Source of the DNA: Muricea muricata | Lineage: Eukaryota > Cnidaria > Anthozoa > Malacalcyonacea > Plexauridae | Length of the DNA: 64,000 bases | NCBI GenBank assembly: GCA_963855995.1 | Contig: OY979730.1 | Location: forward strand, 5,343,341-5,407,340 | Reading direction: 5' to 3' | Shown here: one piece after another, positions 1 through 10,669 of the stretch | How the letters are laid out: each line of letters begins with the position of its first letter | Numbering within the stretch: position 1 is the stretch's first letter | Translations under genes and position numbers: made by a program | The notes under the pieces: model-generated | What the model saw: the letters and a program-made list of their open reading frames with translations, nothing else | Database searches by the model: none | Told to the model about the DNA's origin: nothing

Positions 1-214
1 AATTTCAAATATAGGGTGTCCGTAATATTCTGAAATAGCCTATTGTTTATAATTTCATTTCTTTAGAACTCTACTGAACTGACGATTGAACTCATTATAG
101 GGTCCATCAAATTATAGACGTTATCAGGCTAATTTGAATATGAAAGAGCATCAGTTTTTTTTACCCTGTATTATAACAAATAGCAAAACTTGTCTCGTAC
201 CAGTATGCTGTGTG

Positions 215-323
215 ATGCACTCGGGTAACGTTGTGAGAATACTCGAGAATCGTTTAGAACACTCGACTACGCCTCGCGTTTTACACGATTTTCTCGTATT
301 CTCCCAACATTCTCCTCGTGCAT
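215..323. repeat. Short foldback MITE
   Basis: The two ends are imperfect inverted repeats. The left end reads atgcactcgggtaac and the right end reads tctcctcgtgcat, with matching agaatactcgagaa and ttctcgtattct segments further in. The total is about 109 bp with no coding capacity. The overlapping 63-codon frames on both strands are a by-product of this symmetry. Confidence 0.55.
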
Positions 324-1527
324 GATTGCAGCATATTGGCAAGCGACGTATTTCCTAACTACTAGAACTTACTATCACAAGGAAAGTGCTGCCGCACGAC
401 ATACGTCTCAAATGTACATCGATGAATTTATTTTGTTTGAAAAAAAATGAAATTTACAAGATGCCATAACTGCTATGTAATCGTACAAAGTGCACTTTGA
501 ATTTGTACAAGGTTGTTGGTTCCAGTATTTGAACTGCCAATCTATATCAATACTTAAAGCATTACATTGTACATTAACTTGCTTGTTGCAAGTTTTAAAT
601 AAGTGACGATAGTGTGACTATAGTCTATAGTACTTTTTTCTTTACTATGTGAATGCCCTTTATTGTTTTCACATTGGCCTTCATTATTGTCAGGTAACAC
701 CCCATTTTCATGTTACTTTGGATCTGCATGGTCCTTATCATTGGTGACAATATCAATTTCAATAGTTTCAGAATTTGATAACAGCTATGGAGTTTTTTTC
801 TGGAAAGATCTATACCACACTCGCAGTCTTAACTTCCACCATGAGAGGAGAATTTCTGTGACCATGTGTATCTGGTGCTATGCAAATGAGGTTTAGAATA
901 GTTAATAACTTGTGACAACACGGAATAATGCAACAATTTTGAGAATGACAGAAAGTTTTGTGACAAAGCCTGGGAATAAGGGTAATTTCAAATTAAAAGT
1001 TATCTAGGATAACAAATATTTTCTTGGATTAAAAATCAATTAAGTAGCAGTCCTCAGAATTCTAAAACTATATAAAAAATATAAATTATTATATCTATTA
1101 TTAGTAACCCAAAACGTCGTAATTTGAAAGAAATCTATTCTTTTGGGCAAGGTATAGGAATATGACCAATTGACCCGTCCGATTAGTAGTATGAAAATGA
1201 GACCATCAAGAGACATGAAAATGACATCATTATTAGGTAACAGAATGCGCTAGTCAAATTCATGAAAAACTGCGGTCGCTAAAGTCCACATGAGAACAAA
1301 GTCCATCATGACAAAACACCAAGATTGCATGATTACATGTGATCTTTTAGCTAATTGTTAAATTTAGTCGACTTGATACTGTCAGTTCAGTTCAATTTAT
1401 ACCACTGAAGACAAATAATGGCGTGTTTGTATTAATTATGACTATGCTGAACTTTGAACATAACTTACTTTAATCAGTATAGCTTGGCAGAGATAGTAGG
1501 TGTTGTCAGCAGGTATCTATGAATATG
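324..1527. other. AT-rich DNA without recognisable gene
   Basis: I see no coding exon, RNA gene or clear repeat boundary here. Short open frames, such as 663-896, have no family features and AT-driven composition. Confidence 0.4.
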
Positions 1528-1828
1528 AACCTCGTACCCAGGGCATCTTACCACGGCGAAAATGGCCCTGGCCTCAGCCGGTCAGTTCTGCAACGTGATT
1601 GGATAATCGTCAAGCCAAATTAATTCGCGTGTCAACCATTTATTCCATGTAATTTTAATTCAACAATGAGCTGTAATTTTTATAATAAAAATTTAGCAGA
1701 TCTTGAAACTGCATAACTTTACGTAATTAATTTTCCTAAAATAAATTATCATACTAAACACCTCAAAATCCAGGCGACCGGCCAAAGCCAGGGCCATTTT
1801 AACCGTGGTATACTCTGGGTGCGAGGTT
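1528..1828. mobile_element. MITE with aacctcg ends (copy 1)
   Basis: The termini are inverted repeats of about 40 bp. The left end begins aacctcgtacccagggc and continues into a tggccctggc segment. The right end carries gccagggccattt and finishes ctgggtgcgaggtt. The element is about 300 bp with no ORF. Similar hexamers (gaatat) lie on both sides and may be the target duplication. A second family member with the same ends lies at 42822-43173. Confidence 0.7.
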
Positions 1829-2470
1829 GAATATAGCAGTGTTTCAAAAAGAATATCGCCTAGTTAGGAGAAAAGATATAAAAGACATACTGACCAATCT
1901 AGAAATAATAATATTTGAGCTCTGTATACAATTTCCATTGCATATTTGAAAATAGAAATAAATGCATACTTACCTCGTTACCTAATATTTTTTGAATTCG
2001 TGTTCACATCTGTTGCGTAAAGCAACTAACAAACATCTGATCGATTTGAAAATCGAGATTTTTGTTTGCTATAAATATAGCTCAGGCAAAGAGACTGGCA
2101 CAAAACCAAAGCGTCAAGAATAGTATGCTTTCCCACCACAATTGGGAGCAATTAAATCTAATAAGCGATAGAAGAACTCGTGTTTGTGTACTGTCATAAC
2201 ATTTGGTTGCAAGGCTTTTAAACAAAAGCTTTAGGCCCAAACAAAATAAAGATGAATTTCAGAAATGACATTCCTCACTTCTAGCATAAGCACAGGCTTA
2301 AACAAAAGACAAAACCAAAAAATGCAATGAAGTCAAGTGTGCACTTCATCGCTATAACAAGCAGAATTAAGCACAAGACTAAGAGCATAAGCTATGATAG
2401 AACAAAAGCATATTCAAAAGAAAATTCTTTCTGCTTTGTCTTCGAAAACGTCTGAGGAAAATTTACTTTT
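1829..2470. repeat. Non-coding stretch with dispersed repeat (2275-2465)
   Basis: There is no gene. From about 2275 to 2465 the sequence matches 8755-9000, sharing aacaaaagacaaa, agcataagctatg and gtagaacaaaagca-like strings and the ctgaggaa ending. This marks an old dispersed repeat with at least two copies in the window. Confidence 0.45.
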
Positions 2471-2479
2471 GTTATGTCA

Positions 2480-3260
2480 TACATGTCCAATACCTATGCA
2501 ACATGTCCGATGGACATTTAAAAGTCCAATGGATATTTCCCTTCGTCCATTTGACCAACAGGAATTACAATTCTAATTGTAACAAAAATTCCATTTGTCC
2601 AATGAACGTAATGGAAATTCAATACCCTTCAATTTTAAAACTGTAGTCATGGTGTAATGCACAACCATTGAACTCAATATAACTGGAAGGCTACCTCCTA
2701 TGAAACATGCCTTCACTTGCCTGAAACCAAATTTTACCTCCAGACACGCGTGTCTGGAGGTAAAGTCCCGCACTTTAGCGTGCTGTCGCGCGAATTGCAC
2801 GCGTTTTCCTTGAGAGTCACGCGTTATACTGCAGAGGGCGACAAAAGCATGCGCTAAAATTGACTTTTGAAAGAACGAAAGAAGGCAAGACGCAAGAAAG
2901 GATTAGTGAAGTGAACTGTTTATTTTCTGGGTTATGTGTACATTTTTACTTTCAATCAAAAATAGAATGTCTTGTCTAACCCATCAAGTTTATAATACTG
3001 ACATCGGATTTTCACGCAAATTAAATGTTTTTGTTTGGTAGTGCGTGAAAAGACTGGGTACGAGTGGCTTCAAATTTTCCGCCAAAGGTAGCCTTCCAGT
3101 TATATCGAGTTCAATGTGCACAACTGATATGAATTACTTGTTTATTGGCCAACATGCGGTGAAGCAGTTGCATTTCAGAGCCGTTTATTTGACGTATCCA
3201 TGTCCAATGGACAAATGGACATATAAATGTTCAATGGACATTTCTGTAATTATATATGAC
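2480..3260. repeat. Degenerate inverted-repeat element with 32-bp palindrome
   Basis: The outer portions are inverted. gaactcaatataactggaag near 2670 pairs with the segment near 3085-3115 (ccttccagttatatcgagtt), and tccaatggacatt-type motifs near 2510 recur inverted near 3225. Inside, 2733-2764 is a perfect palindrome (tttacctccagacacg and its reverse complement, no spacer). This looks like a decayed MITE or foldback element. Open frames here are not convincing genes. Confidence 0.5.
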
Positions 3261-3420
3261 TAAATACTGTGTACGCAGTGTAGATGTCACTCGATAAATT
3301 ATTGTTATATGGCTTATAATTTTATATTGTAGGTAAACAGTATGAGCTATAGCGTTTTTTTTTTGTTTCGAAGCAAATCGCTTGAAAACAATGTTTCATC
3401 TGAAATAAGATGATAAACGG

Positions 3421-4100
3421 CAAAATGCGTTAATGTGCCCACGTTCAACAATACGGACCCGTCGATCGCGTCATATACATGCATGTTTCGCTATCCTAAA
3501 GTTAATATCAACATTTATAAAAAGCATATATGTGGATTCTTCGTTCTTTTTAAACAAACCCTTTGGCACATTTTCCTTAGGAGCTGCTAAGCAACAAAAC
3601 GCGTTAATGTGCCCACCTTCAACATTACGGCACCGTCGATCGCGTCATATACATACATGTTTCGCTATCCTAAAGTTAGTAAGAAAACTTCTATAGTTAA
3701 TATCTTAAAGCTGATATTAAAATTTAAAAGAAATACAGTATATGTGAGTGCTTCGTTCGTATTAAACAGATCCTGTGCGTCATCATTGATTATTCCGACC
3801 ATTCTTTCTTTTAAAGCAAAATACCCTATATTAGCTTCATATCCATTCAATGCATGTGTTTGTGCATCCTAATAAATATCACAAATTATAAGAAATACTA
3901 TGTGTGAGTGCTTCGTTTTTTTTAAACGTTTCCATTGCAATGATCATATATAATGTTCCTTCGTTCTTTTAAGGCAGAGTTTTTCACCCGATATCATGTT
4001 CGCATATGTCCAATGCATGCGTTTTCTAGTTAATTTTAATAACACAATTCATAAATCAATACTTGTTTTAAACCAGTCAATAAAAATATATACGAGTGCA
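3421..4100. repeat. Degenerate tandem repeat, about 172-bp unit
   Basis: Two units align over most of their length. One begins at 3436 (gtgcccacgttcaac) and one at 3608 (gtgcccaccttcaac); both contain cgtcgatcgcgtcatatac and gtttcgctatcctaaagtta. Weaker third and fourth partial units follow, sharing gtgagtgcttcgtt and ttcgttctttt. Overlapping 87-codon frames arise from the repeat and are not annotated as genes. Confidence 0.65.
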
Positions 4101-4281
4101 ACATCGCACTATCCAACGCACAGTCGGCATATTTTTACTTAACACCACCCTGCATAAACCCAACACGTTATTTCCGCCAGGACACAAAATTACCGCTTGG
4201 ATTTAGTTCCACGCCACAAGTTTTATAAAGACAGTTAGAGGTAATATACATAACTCATCCTAAAGGAATCTTAGGAATTAT

Positions 4282-4686
4282 ATGGATGGGCTTAGTGACT
4301 TTGTTTTAAACTGTTCAAAAACAGAAATGTCGGAAAAGAGACACGTATTATTTGAACAGATTAACGGAGATATGTTTTATAATATATCGTCATGGCCACG
4401 AGATATGGAATCTCTGCTCTGGCGAAAGCCTATTGGTGACCAACAAGCATTCCAACTGTTACTTTTTCTGGTTAAAAATGGATTTCCCTCTTGTTTGGCA
4501 ACCCATTGGATCCTATCCTCAACGTTTTGGAAGAAAACAAAGACTATAATCAGGCTAAATCAAATACAATGGTCCTTTCAAACTGTAGTAAAGAGAACAA
4601 TATTTGGTTTTACTTTGACCTGCATTTTAAAAATACGTGTACTTAGATGGCACGCCAAAATATTTGACAAACTGACTATAACTTAA
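4282..4686 (+). pseudogene. Unrecognised 134-codon ORF, probably frameshifted
   Basis: I cannot name this ORF. Its first 90 codons have balanced composition (SEKRHVLFEQINGDMFYNIS, LLWRKPIGDQQAFQLLLFLV) and read like real protein. After codon 92 the frame turns basic and loses coherence, while the +2 frame at 4563-4644 gives NNIWFYFDLHFKNT before a stop. That pattern suggests a frameshift in a once longer ORF, possibly transposon-derived. No splice sites or start context support a live gene. Confidence 0.35.
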
Positions 4687-5460
4687 TCCGGACAACAGCA
4701 TTTTAAGCACTGTTTAACAATATTATACACTACATGAAGAATACGTTATCTTATAAAACGTCATAATAAAATCTACCATTATCAGCTTTACAGCCTGCAA
4801 CGAGAGCGATCTGAAATGTGAGTGCTATTTTGTTCAGCTATAAACGGATATGTTTGGCCTAATATATAGCTGCAACTTTTGCCCTATTGTCAAATAGGAC
4901 CAATCGAAGGTAGAAAATCAAGGGTGCTAAATAAATGCGTTTTTTCCAATTTTTAAAATTATTTTATGTATTAATTTGTCTCTAGGCAATTTAAATACTA
5001 CTACAGTCATAGTGTCCTTTTTAATGGTATTTTTTATCCCACAGCAGCCTATGCACATATAAAGCACTGTCACGCGCTCACATTAAAAAACACTTATACT
5101 AAAACGTTCATAATTATTGTGCTCTTTGAAACTGTTTGCTTGGCGAGGTTGTTATTGTAATTCACAGTTACTGCACAGCAAGTTGTAACCGGTATCAATT
5201 ATTGTGTACCCAGCCCATAAAATAAATAAATGAATGCTGCAACTTTAATTTCCAATTATACAAGCCAGAATTAAAGTTATAGAAATTATTTGTCGATTTC
5301 TCGTTTCGAAACGCTAAGAAAAGAGCGCTTCTACTAAAGTGAACTGAGACTGAAGAGCAACGCATGTAACTTTGAGTCATCGACGCCTCCTAATCTCCAC
5401 AGGAAATTAGAAAATTAGGTTAAAAAATGTCATGTGTATGTGTGCGTGTCATGCCAGTGT
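4687..5460. other. AT-rich DNA, nothing recognised
   Basis: No exon, repeat boundary or RNA gene was found. The minus-strand 61-codon frame at 5195-5380 has no recognisable features. Confidence 0.4.
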
Positions 5461-6675
5461 CGATATTTGGTATATTAAACCATGATTTAAAAATCATTCA
5501 AATCTAGCTCTACATAGTCCTACCCCGCAATCTCGCATTTGGTATTGCCGCACATGTTGTTAAAGCTCAGCGTTTCACAACAGGACCCCACAAAGCATGC
5601 AACATGTGATTTAGTACCGCAAAGCCGCTATAGTGTTGTGCTTTCTACATTTTGCATTAAACAGTATGCATGGACAAGTTTGAAACGTTGATTTTTTATT
5701 TATTAAACGGCAAATAATTGGTGTGCAACTTCATTTTATGAAAATGATTCAAAGTTACACTCATACGTACCTAAATTAAATTCTATTTTATCGTTTCGGT
5801 ATAGTTAGGTGCTATATTTAAAATCTTTTTTCATGTTACATTTTTAAAGTTTATAAAATTCGTTTACACAAATCATTATTTTTGCCCCAAATCAAGAAAT
5901 CCCAATACTTAACAACACAAATAAATGGAATATTCAACTTTACTGCTGCATGATTAAGTCAAGAGCCCTTTCGTCATCATCTCATAATAGACACATTCAA
6001 CCGAACCGATATATTCACACTTATTTTTATCGGTAGCTGTCGATATTTAGTATATTATACCATGTAGAAAGTATCTCACGCGTAACATACATGCGGAAGT
6101 ACGCTATTTTGGAAAAGCTGCAATTCCAAATTTAAAAATCATTCAAATCTAGCTCTACATAGCCCTACCTCGCAATCCCGCATTTGGTATTGCCGCACAT
6201 GTTGTTAAAGCTCAGCGTTTCTTAACAGGACCCCACAAAGCATGCGACATGTGATTTAGTACCGCAAAGCCGCTAAAGTGTTGTGCTTTCTACATTTTGC
6301 ATTAAACAGTGTGTATGGACAAGTTTGAAACGTTGATTTTTTATTTATTAAACGGCAAATAATTGGTGTGCAACTTCATTTTATGAAAATAATTCAAATT
6401 TACGCTCATACCTAACTTAAATTCTATTTTATCGTTTTGGTATAGTTAGGTGCTATATTTAAAATCCTTTTTCATGTTACATTTTTAAAGTTTATAAAAT
6501 TCGTTTACACAAATCATTATTTTTGCCCCAAATCAAGAAATCCAAATACTTAACAACACAAATAAATGGAATAATTTTACTGCCACATGATTATGTCAAG
6601 AGCCCTTTCGTCATCATCTCATAATAGACACATTCAACCGAACCGATATATTCACACTTATTTTTATCGGTAGCT
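5461..6675. repeat. Large tandem duplication (about 580 and 636 bp)
   Basis: Copy 1 (5461-6039) and copy 2 (6040-6675) both open with cgatattt.gtatatta and share long near-identical segments: catttggtattgccgcacat, tttattaaacggcaaataat, atcattatttttgccccaaa and the ending atcggtagct. Copy 2 has about 67 extra bases at 6064-6130 after the shared start. Differences are scattered and few, so the duplication is fairly young. No ORF is conserved. Confidence 0.8.
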
Positions 6676-7095
6676 ATAAGCACTTAAATTTTATTTTGAA
6701 GAAAATATAAATATGTATATGAAATTTGTAGGCTGCAGCGCTGCCGATTACTCCATGACACATGCCGTATAAAGTTTAGAAAAAAGGAACAAATTCAAGG
6801 TGAACTGTCTGAGAGTCTTGATAAATAATGTAAGAAGACAATGTCACAATGCCGATCGGATATAGGCGTACAGGAAATGCATTACATGTCTTACTGTTTT
6901 ATGCTGTCAGGAAAGCTATGTGTCACTATGCGCTACTCAACAGTTCATATTCCTCCTTTGATAAATGATTCGCACTGCACTGGTTGCCCGACATAAAAAC
7001 AAAAGCCATTCCGACGACATTTCAATGCTTCACCGCATTTGCATTAACAAAGTTGTGCCGTGCTTATTTTATATCTCCTCTGCGATCGAATTGTC
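6676..7095. other. Non-coding stretch, nothing recognised
   Basis: I see no gene or repeat boundary in this stretch upstream of the possible small exon at 7096. Confidence 0.35.
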
Positions 7096-7191
7096 ATGGC
7101 TTCTAACAATTCTGCTAATATCGAAGCAGATTTAGAAGAGTGCTATGCAGTTGATATTGACTGGGCTCTTCTGCCGAACAAGTTGCACAAT
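7096..7191 (+). CDS. Possible small first coding exon
   Basis: An ATG at 7096 opens 32 codons (MASNNSANIEADLEE, then CYAVDIDWALLPNKLHN) that end exactly at a consensus donor, aat|gtaagt. The acidic stretch resembles protein rather than AT noise. No following exon is evident, so this may be a stranded first exon, a transposase first exon or chance. Confidence 0.25.
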
Positions 7192-7589
7192 GTAAGTAGG
7201 CTAATTGTTTGGCCATTTGTGCTATTTCATTCTCATTAAACGTTCAGAATAAATTTATAATGAAAATCTTTTTGTGCTGCGGGACTCTAGCCAAAACCAT
7301 GAAACAGCAGAAAATGACTGCCGTCATTGCTATTTGGTCCATAGTTTCCTATGCCATCGGCCATGCGTCTGCACCTCCGCTACCCGCGCTACGGCGAAGA
7401 CCCTGACACAGGCTGGTCACGTGGCACCCAAATTTTGGGTGCTTGACATTCGTACTTACCAGGGGTAGGTAAAAACGCGTTATCACAAATTATTGTCAAG
7501 CAACAAGGGAGACCGACGAAGCGGAAAGTCATCTGACTCTAAAACCGTATCTTTGCTTTCTTTTGTGTTTGCATCACGCTGTTGTAATC

Positions 7590-7690
7590 TAAAGGCCTGT
7601 TCAAACGAGGCCAACATGTTGCATCCAACAATGTTGGGTGATGTTGGACCAACATGTTGTTGGCCACAACAATCAATTGTTGTTACGTGT
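7590..7690. repeat. MITE fragment with ccaacatgttg motifs
   Basis: ggcctgttcaaacgaggcc is followed by repeated ccaacatgttg, ccaacaatgttgg and ggaccaacatgttgttggcc, all self-complementary. This resembles one end of a palindromic MITE. The other end was not found. Confidence 0.4.
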
Positions 7691-7734
7691 AAAATAAAAA
7701 GCAAACCGTTTATTAGTGTATTCGTTTTGCTTGA

Positions 7735-7892
7735 CTCGGGCGTTAAAATATTTGGACGAAGCGAAAACGTTTTAAAATGTTTAAATGTAAATACAATTTC
7801 ATTAAATTCCCAGATGTGTAATCACGCGCGTTTAAGAGCGGTTTAAGAACAATGAGATAATTTCTATAGTGTCACTTTTTTCTGGGACACAC
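7735..7892 (-). mobile_element. Partial Tc1/mariner-type MITE, family 1
   Basis: This is the reverse complement of most of the element at 9959-10219. It shares acgttttaaaatgtttaaat, cagatgtgtaatcacgcgcg and gtgtcacttttttctgggac, ending gggacacactgta. One end is missing. The 117-codon frame across it is not a gene. Confidence 0.6.
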
Positions 7893-7929
7893 TGTAGACA
7901 ATTTTGAAACATAAAAGTTAACTCAGGAT

Positions 7930-8025
7930 GGGCTCATATGGGAGAACATTCAAATTCGAACGCGCGGCACTGGCGCTTGACTTCAAAAGGAAGCCGTTTT
8001 TGAACACAACTGTGCCTCCAAGGAA
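7930..8025. mobile_element. Fragment of Tc1/mariner-type MITE, family 2
   Basis: It matches the right half of the element at 9652-9909 (caaattcgaacg, gcgcttgact.caaa.gg.agcc). It is diverged and lacks the gggacac terminus. Confidence 0.45.
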
Positions 8026-8754
8026 GCACACGACTTCACATGTAGATCGAAAAGCTTTTTAATTGACGATAACGGGCATGACATGAAGATGTTGTCTTTG
8101 AAGAAGTGACTGGTATATATTGCTCACAAAGCATACCGACAAAGTGTTGTAGCTGTGCTAATAATGATTAAGAATGCATATCAGAATTTCCAAGTATGGC
8201 TTTAATTTATGTTCAACCACTTGAGATGATAAATATTGTATTTGAATGAAGTGTGGTTGCATGAGATATTCATTTTGATTTCTTTTTCACTAAAACGCGG
8301 AAGTATATACAAAGGCAAGAAACACAAGATAAAAAGGTCATTTTTCATTTGCTCCATCAGTTTGGAAAACAAATGCAGCATGTCGTCGTTATTATGTCTC
8401 TGGTTACTCATGTATTGTGGGACATTGTTATTCAAAGGTAGGTCTTGCATATGATAGGCCTGTTTTAAGCCAGTTCTCCACTAGCGGCTGTTTTCGGGCG
8501 AAGCGCCCTTTTTTCTTTATCTTTGAGCTTTCAGCTTTAAGCTAAAATCAGATGAAACTAATTAGGTTTGTACCGACTATAAGCCTCGTCTCCTCACTAG
8601 CGACATAAGCATGAGCAAAATAACAAAGGATAACTTTTCCTTAGAGGTTTACGAAAACAAAGCAGAAAAAATCCTTTTGAATTTCCTTTGTGCTACCATA
8701 ACTTATTGTCGTAGTCGTATAAAGCCTGGTTTTTAATAGCGATGTAGGCACAAT
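8026..8754. other. Non-coding stretch, nothing recognised
   Basis: No exon or complete repeat is supported. Overlapping 72- to 82-codon frames on both strands at 8202-8454 are AT-rich shadows. Confidence 0.35.
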
Positions 8755-9000
8755 TGCCATAAACTAAGACAAAAGACAAAGCAAAGAAATGCAGTGCATG
8801 AAGTATATGCTTTAATATTTGTCCTGTACTGGAGTTTGTTCACATATTCATTCACATTTGTGAGAAGGACAAAATCCCTGATTCTTACGACAATGTGAAC
8901 AAGGCTTAACACTACGAACATAAGCTATGGTAGAACAAAAGCAAATTCACTAAAATTCTTGTCTTTAAAATCCTCAGAGGAACATTAACCCTTTGTTTTC
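8755..9000. repeat. Dispersed repeat matching 2275-2465
   Basis: Shared strings include aagacaaaagacaaa, agaaatgcagtg, acataagctatggtagaaca and cctcagaggaacatt. No coding frame is conserved between the two copies. Confidence 0.45.
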
Positions 9001-9651
9001 TTGCTTGCCACTTTACTCCATTTCTTAATTTGTTTTGTCTCTTGCTTGTGCTTGTGTTTATGTCGTTAGTCGTCCTTAATTAGACGACGCAATTTCAGTT
9101 AATCTACCGACCTTAAATTAAAGTGAAAATTTCTTTTTGACGTAAATTTCACATCTAAATTGGATCCGATACAACACTTTGAACCAGAATCATAGTTTTA
9201 AGCCCGACTTTTGCTCCGAGTCTAGAAATGAAAGCTAAAAAACAAGCTCCGTTGTTAGATATAACACCAGCATGCATTTCTGATTTACATCATGGCCATG
9301 GGTATAGTACTCATTCTGTACTCATAGCACATGTATGTCAAAAGAGTTAGTCATGAAATTTGTCTCGATCGTCTTGATAACTGATGGATGGGAATTGCGG
9401 GTTTCGTTTGTATAAATAAGAGTGTAATTGCGTTGTGTTTAGTTCAGGATACTACGATGATAGCTGAAAATGAATGATTCACACAGATCGACACATTTAG
9501 GTTATAGCATTCTGATTAATATAATCATAAAGTAACAGTGCATGTATGATACAAAGTTTAGTCTTGTAAGACAGATAGATAGCAGTTGTTTATATAGCGT
9601 AGAATTACATATATGAAAGCATGCGGTTGTGTGTCATATGATCCGTTAATA
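9001..9651. other. Non-coding stretch, nothing recognised
   Basis: AT-rich sequence with no supported exon, RNA or repeat boundary. Confidence 0.35.
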
Positions 9652-9909
9652 CGGTGTGTCCCAGAAAAAGGGCTACCCTTTGAAATCAAGCATTTTCGAA
9701 TTTGAATGTTTTAATTCCCTAAAAGGAGCCCTTTTCTGTGTTATTTTGACAGAACAAATTCAGTTAATTTGCAACGTAAGCATACAAAAATCTCTGTGTA
9801 GCAGAGAATTACGCATTCTTGGGCTCAATAGGGATTTAAAACAATCAAATTCGAACGTTTGACAATGACGCTTGACTACAAAGGGTAGCCTTTTTTATGG
9901 GACACAATG
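9652..9909. mobile_element. Tc1/mariner-type MITE, family 2, complete
   Basis: It is flanked by TA on both sides. The left terminus cggtgtgtcccagaaaaag with ggctaccctttg is mirrored by caaagggtagcc and the right terminus tatgggacacaatg, giving inverted repeats of about 40 bp in 258 bp. There is no transposase, so it is non-autonomous. The 68-codon open frame inside is incidental. Confidence 0.75.
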
Positions 9910-9958
9910 TATAAGTGTCCAATCAAATACAATGTGCTAATTATCCTTATTTCCTATA

Positions 9959-10219
9959 CAGAGTGTCCCAGAAAAAGTGACAGTATAGAAATTATCTTAT
10001 TGTTCTTAAACCGCTTTTAAACGCGCGTGATTACACATCTGGGAATTTAATGAAATTGTGTTTACATTTAAGCATTTTAAAAATTAATTTTTAAGCATTA
10101 ATTTTTAAAACGTTTTCGCTTCGTCCAAATATTTTAACGCCTGAGTAGCATAGTGCTCAGGCATTCAGATTATAACAATAGGTTAATTCTATAGTGTCAC
10201 TTTTTTCTGGGACACTCTG
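9959..10219. mobile_element. Tc1/mariner-type MITE, family 1, complete
   Basis: It starts cagagtgtcccag and ends ctgggacactctg, with TA at 9957-9958 and 10220-10221. The inverted repeats extend through gtgaca.tatagaa. The length is 261 bp with no coding capacity. Confidence 0.8.
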
Positions 10220-10221
10220 TA

Positions 10222-10260
10222 CAGATTGTCCCAGAAAAAAGCGACATTCTATTGTGACAT
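10222..10260. mobile_element. Third mariner-type terminus, abutting
   Basis: cagattgtcccagaaaaaag starts immediately after the TA that ends the previous MITE, so two elements share one TA target. No matching right end was found; this is a solo terminus. Confidence 0.5.
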
Positions 10261-10624
10261 TGCTAAAAAGTTCAGAGGGCTTATTATTAAAATCGTTAGC
10301 TTTTAGGTACCAAATCATATTTCGATTGAGCCCGGTCTCGTTTTGGTATTTCTTACTGTTGAATGATTTCCTGAGGTTCCGAAATCTCGTCTTGAATTCG
10401 TTGACTTTATAACCCCAATGTGCTGTTCGCTATATAATCAGTTGTTGTCATTTGTATACGACAATTGCTTGAAGGTAGATGCCTTGAATTGACCTCTAAC
10501 CCCGTTTACTGCAGCTGTTTAACTCTTTAGCAAATGCCCACATGCAACTGAACACTACATTGCTAAGACATAGCTAATTAAGCTTCTAAATTTTTGAACA
10601 TAATATAAAATAATCTGCCGTCAG

Positions 10625-10666
10625 TTGCCTGATTATTGAATAAGCGCGTAAAACTCAGAGTGGCAA
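10625..10666 (+). ncRNA. Degenerate hammerhead ribozyme motif
   Basis: The order is ttgc, ctgatta, a 15-nt linker, aaaac, tcaga, gtg, gcaa. Stem I (ttgc with gcaa) is intact, and the stem III loop tcaga equals that of the better copy at 21029-21070. The core is mutated: ctgatta instead of ctgatga, aaaa instead of gaaa, and gtg at the cleavage site. It is most likely a dead PLE remnant. Confidence 0.5.
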
Positions 10667-10669
10667 CAG

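Noticed and set aside
3433-3872. Overlapping 87-codon ORFs with similar peptides
   Set aside because: The similarity comes from the 172-bp tandem repeat, not from gene duplication.
3421-6675. Possible CRISPR array from repeated units
   Set aside because: Units are long (172 bp and about 600 bp), degenerate and in a eukaryotic context; no short regular repeat-spacer pattern.
7493-7846. 117-codon ORF
   Set aside because: It spans two unrelated MITE fragments, so it cannot be a conserved gene.
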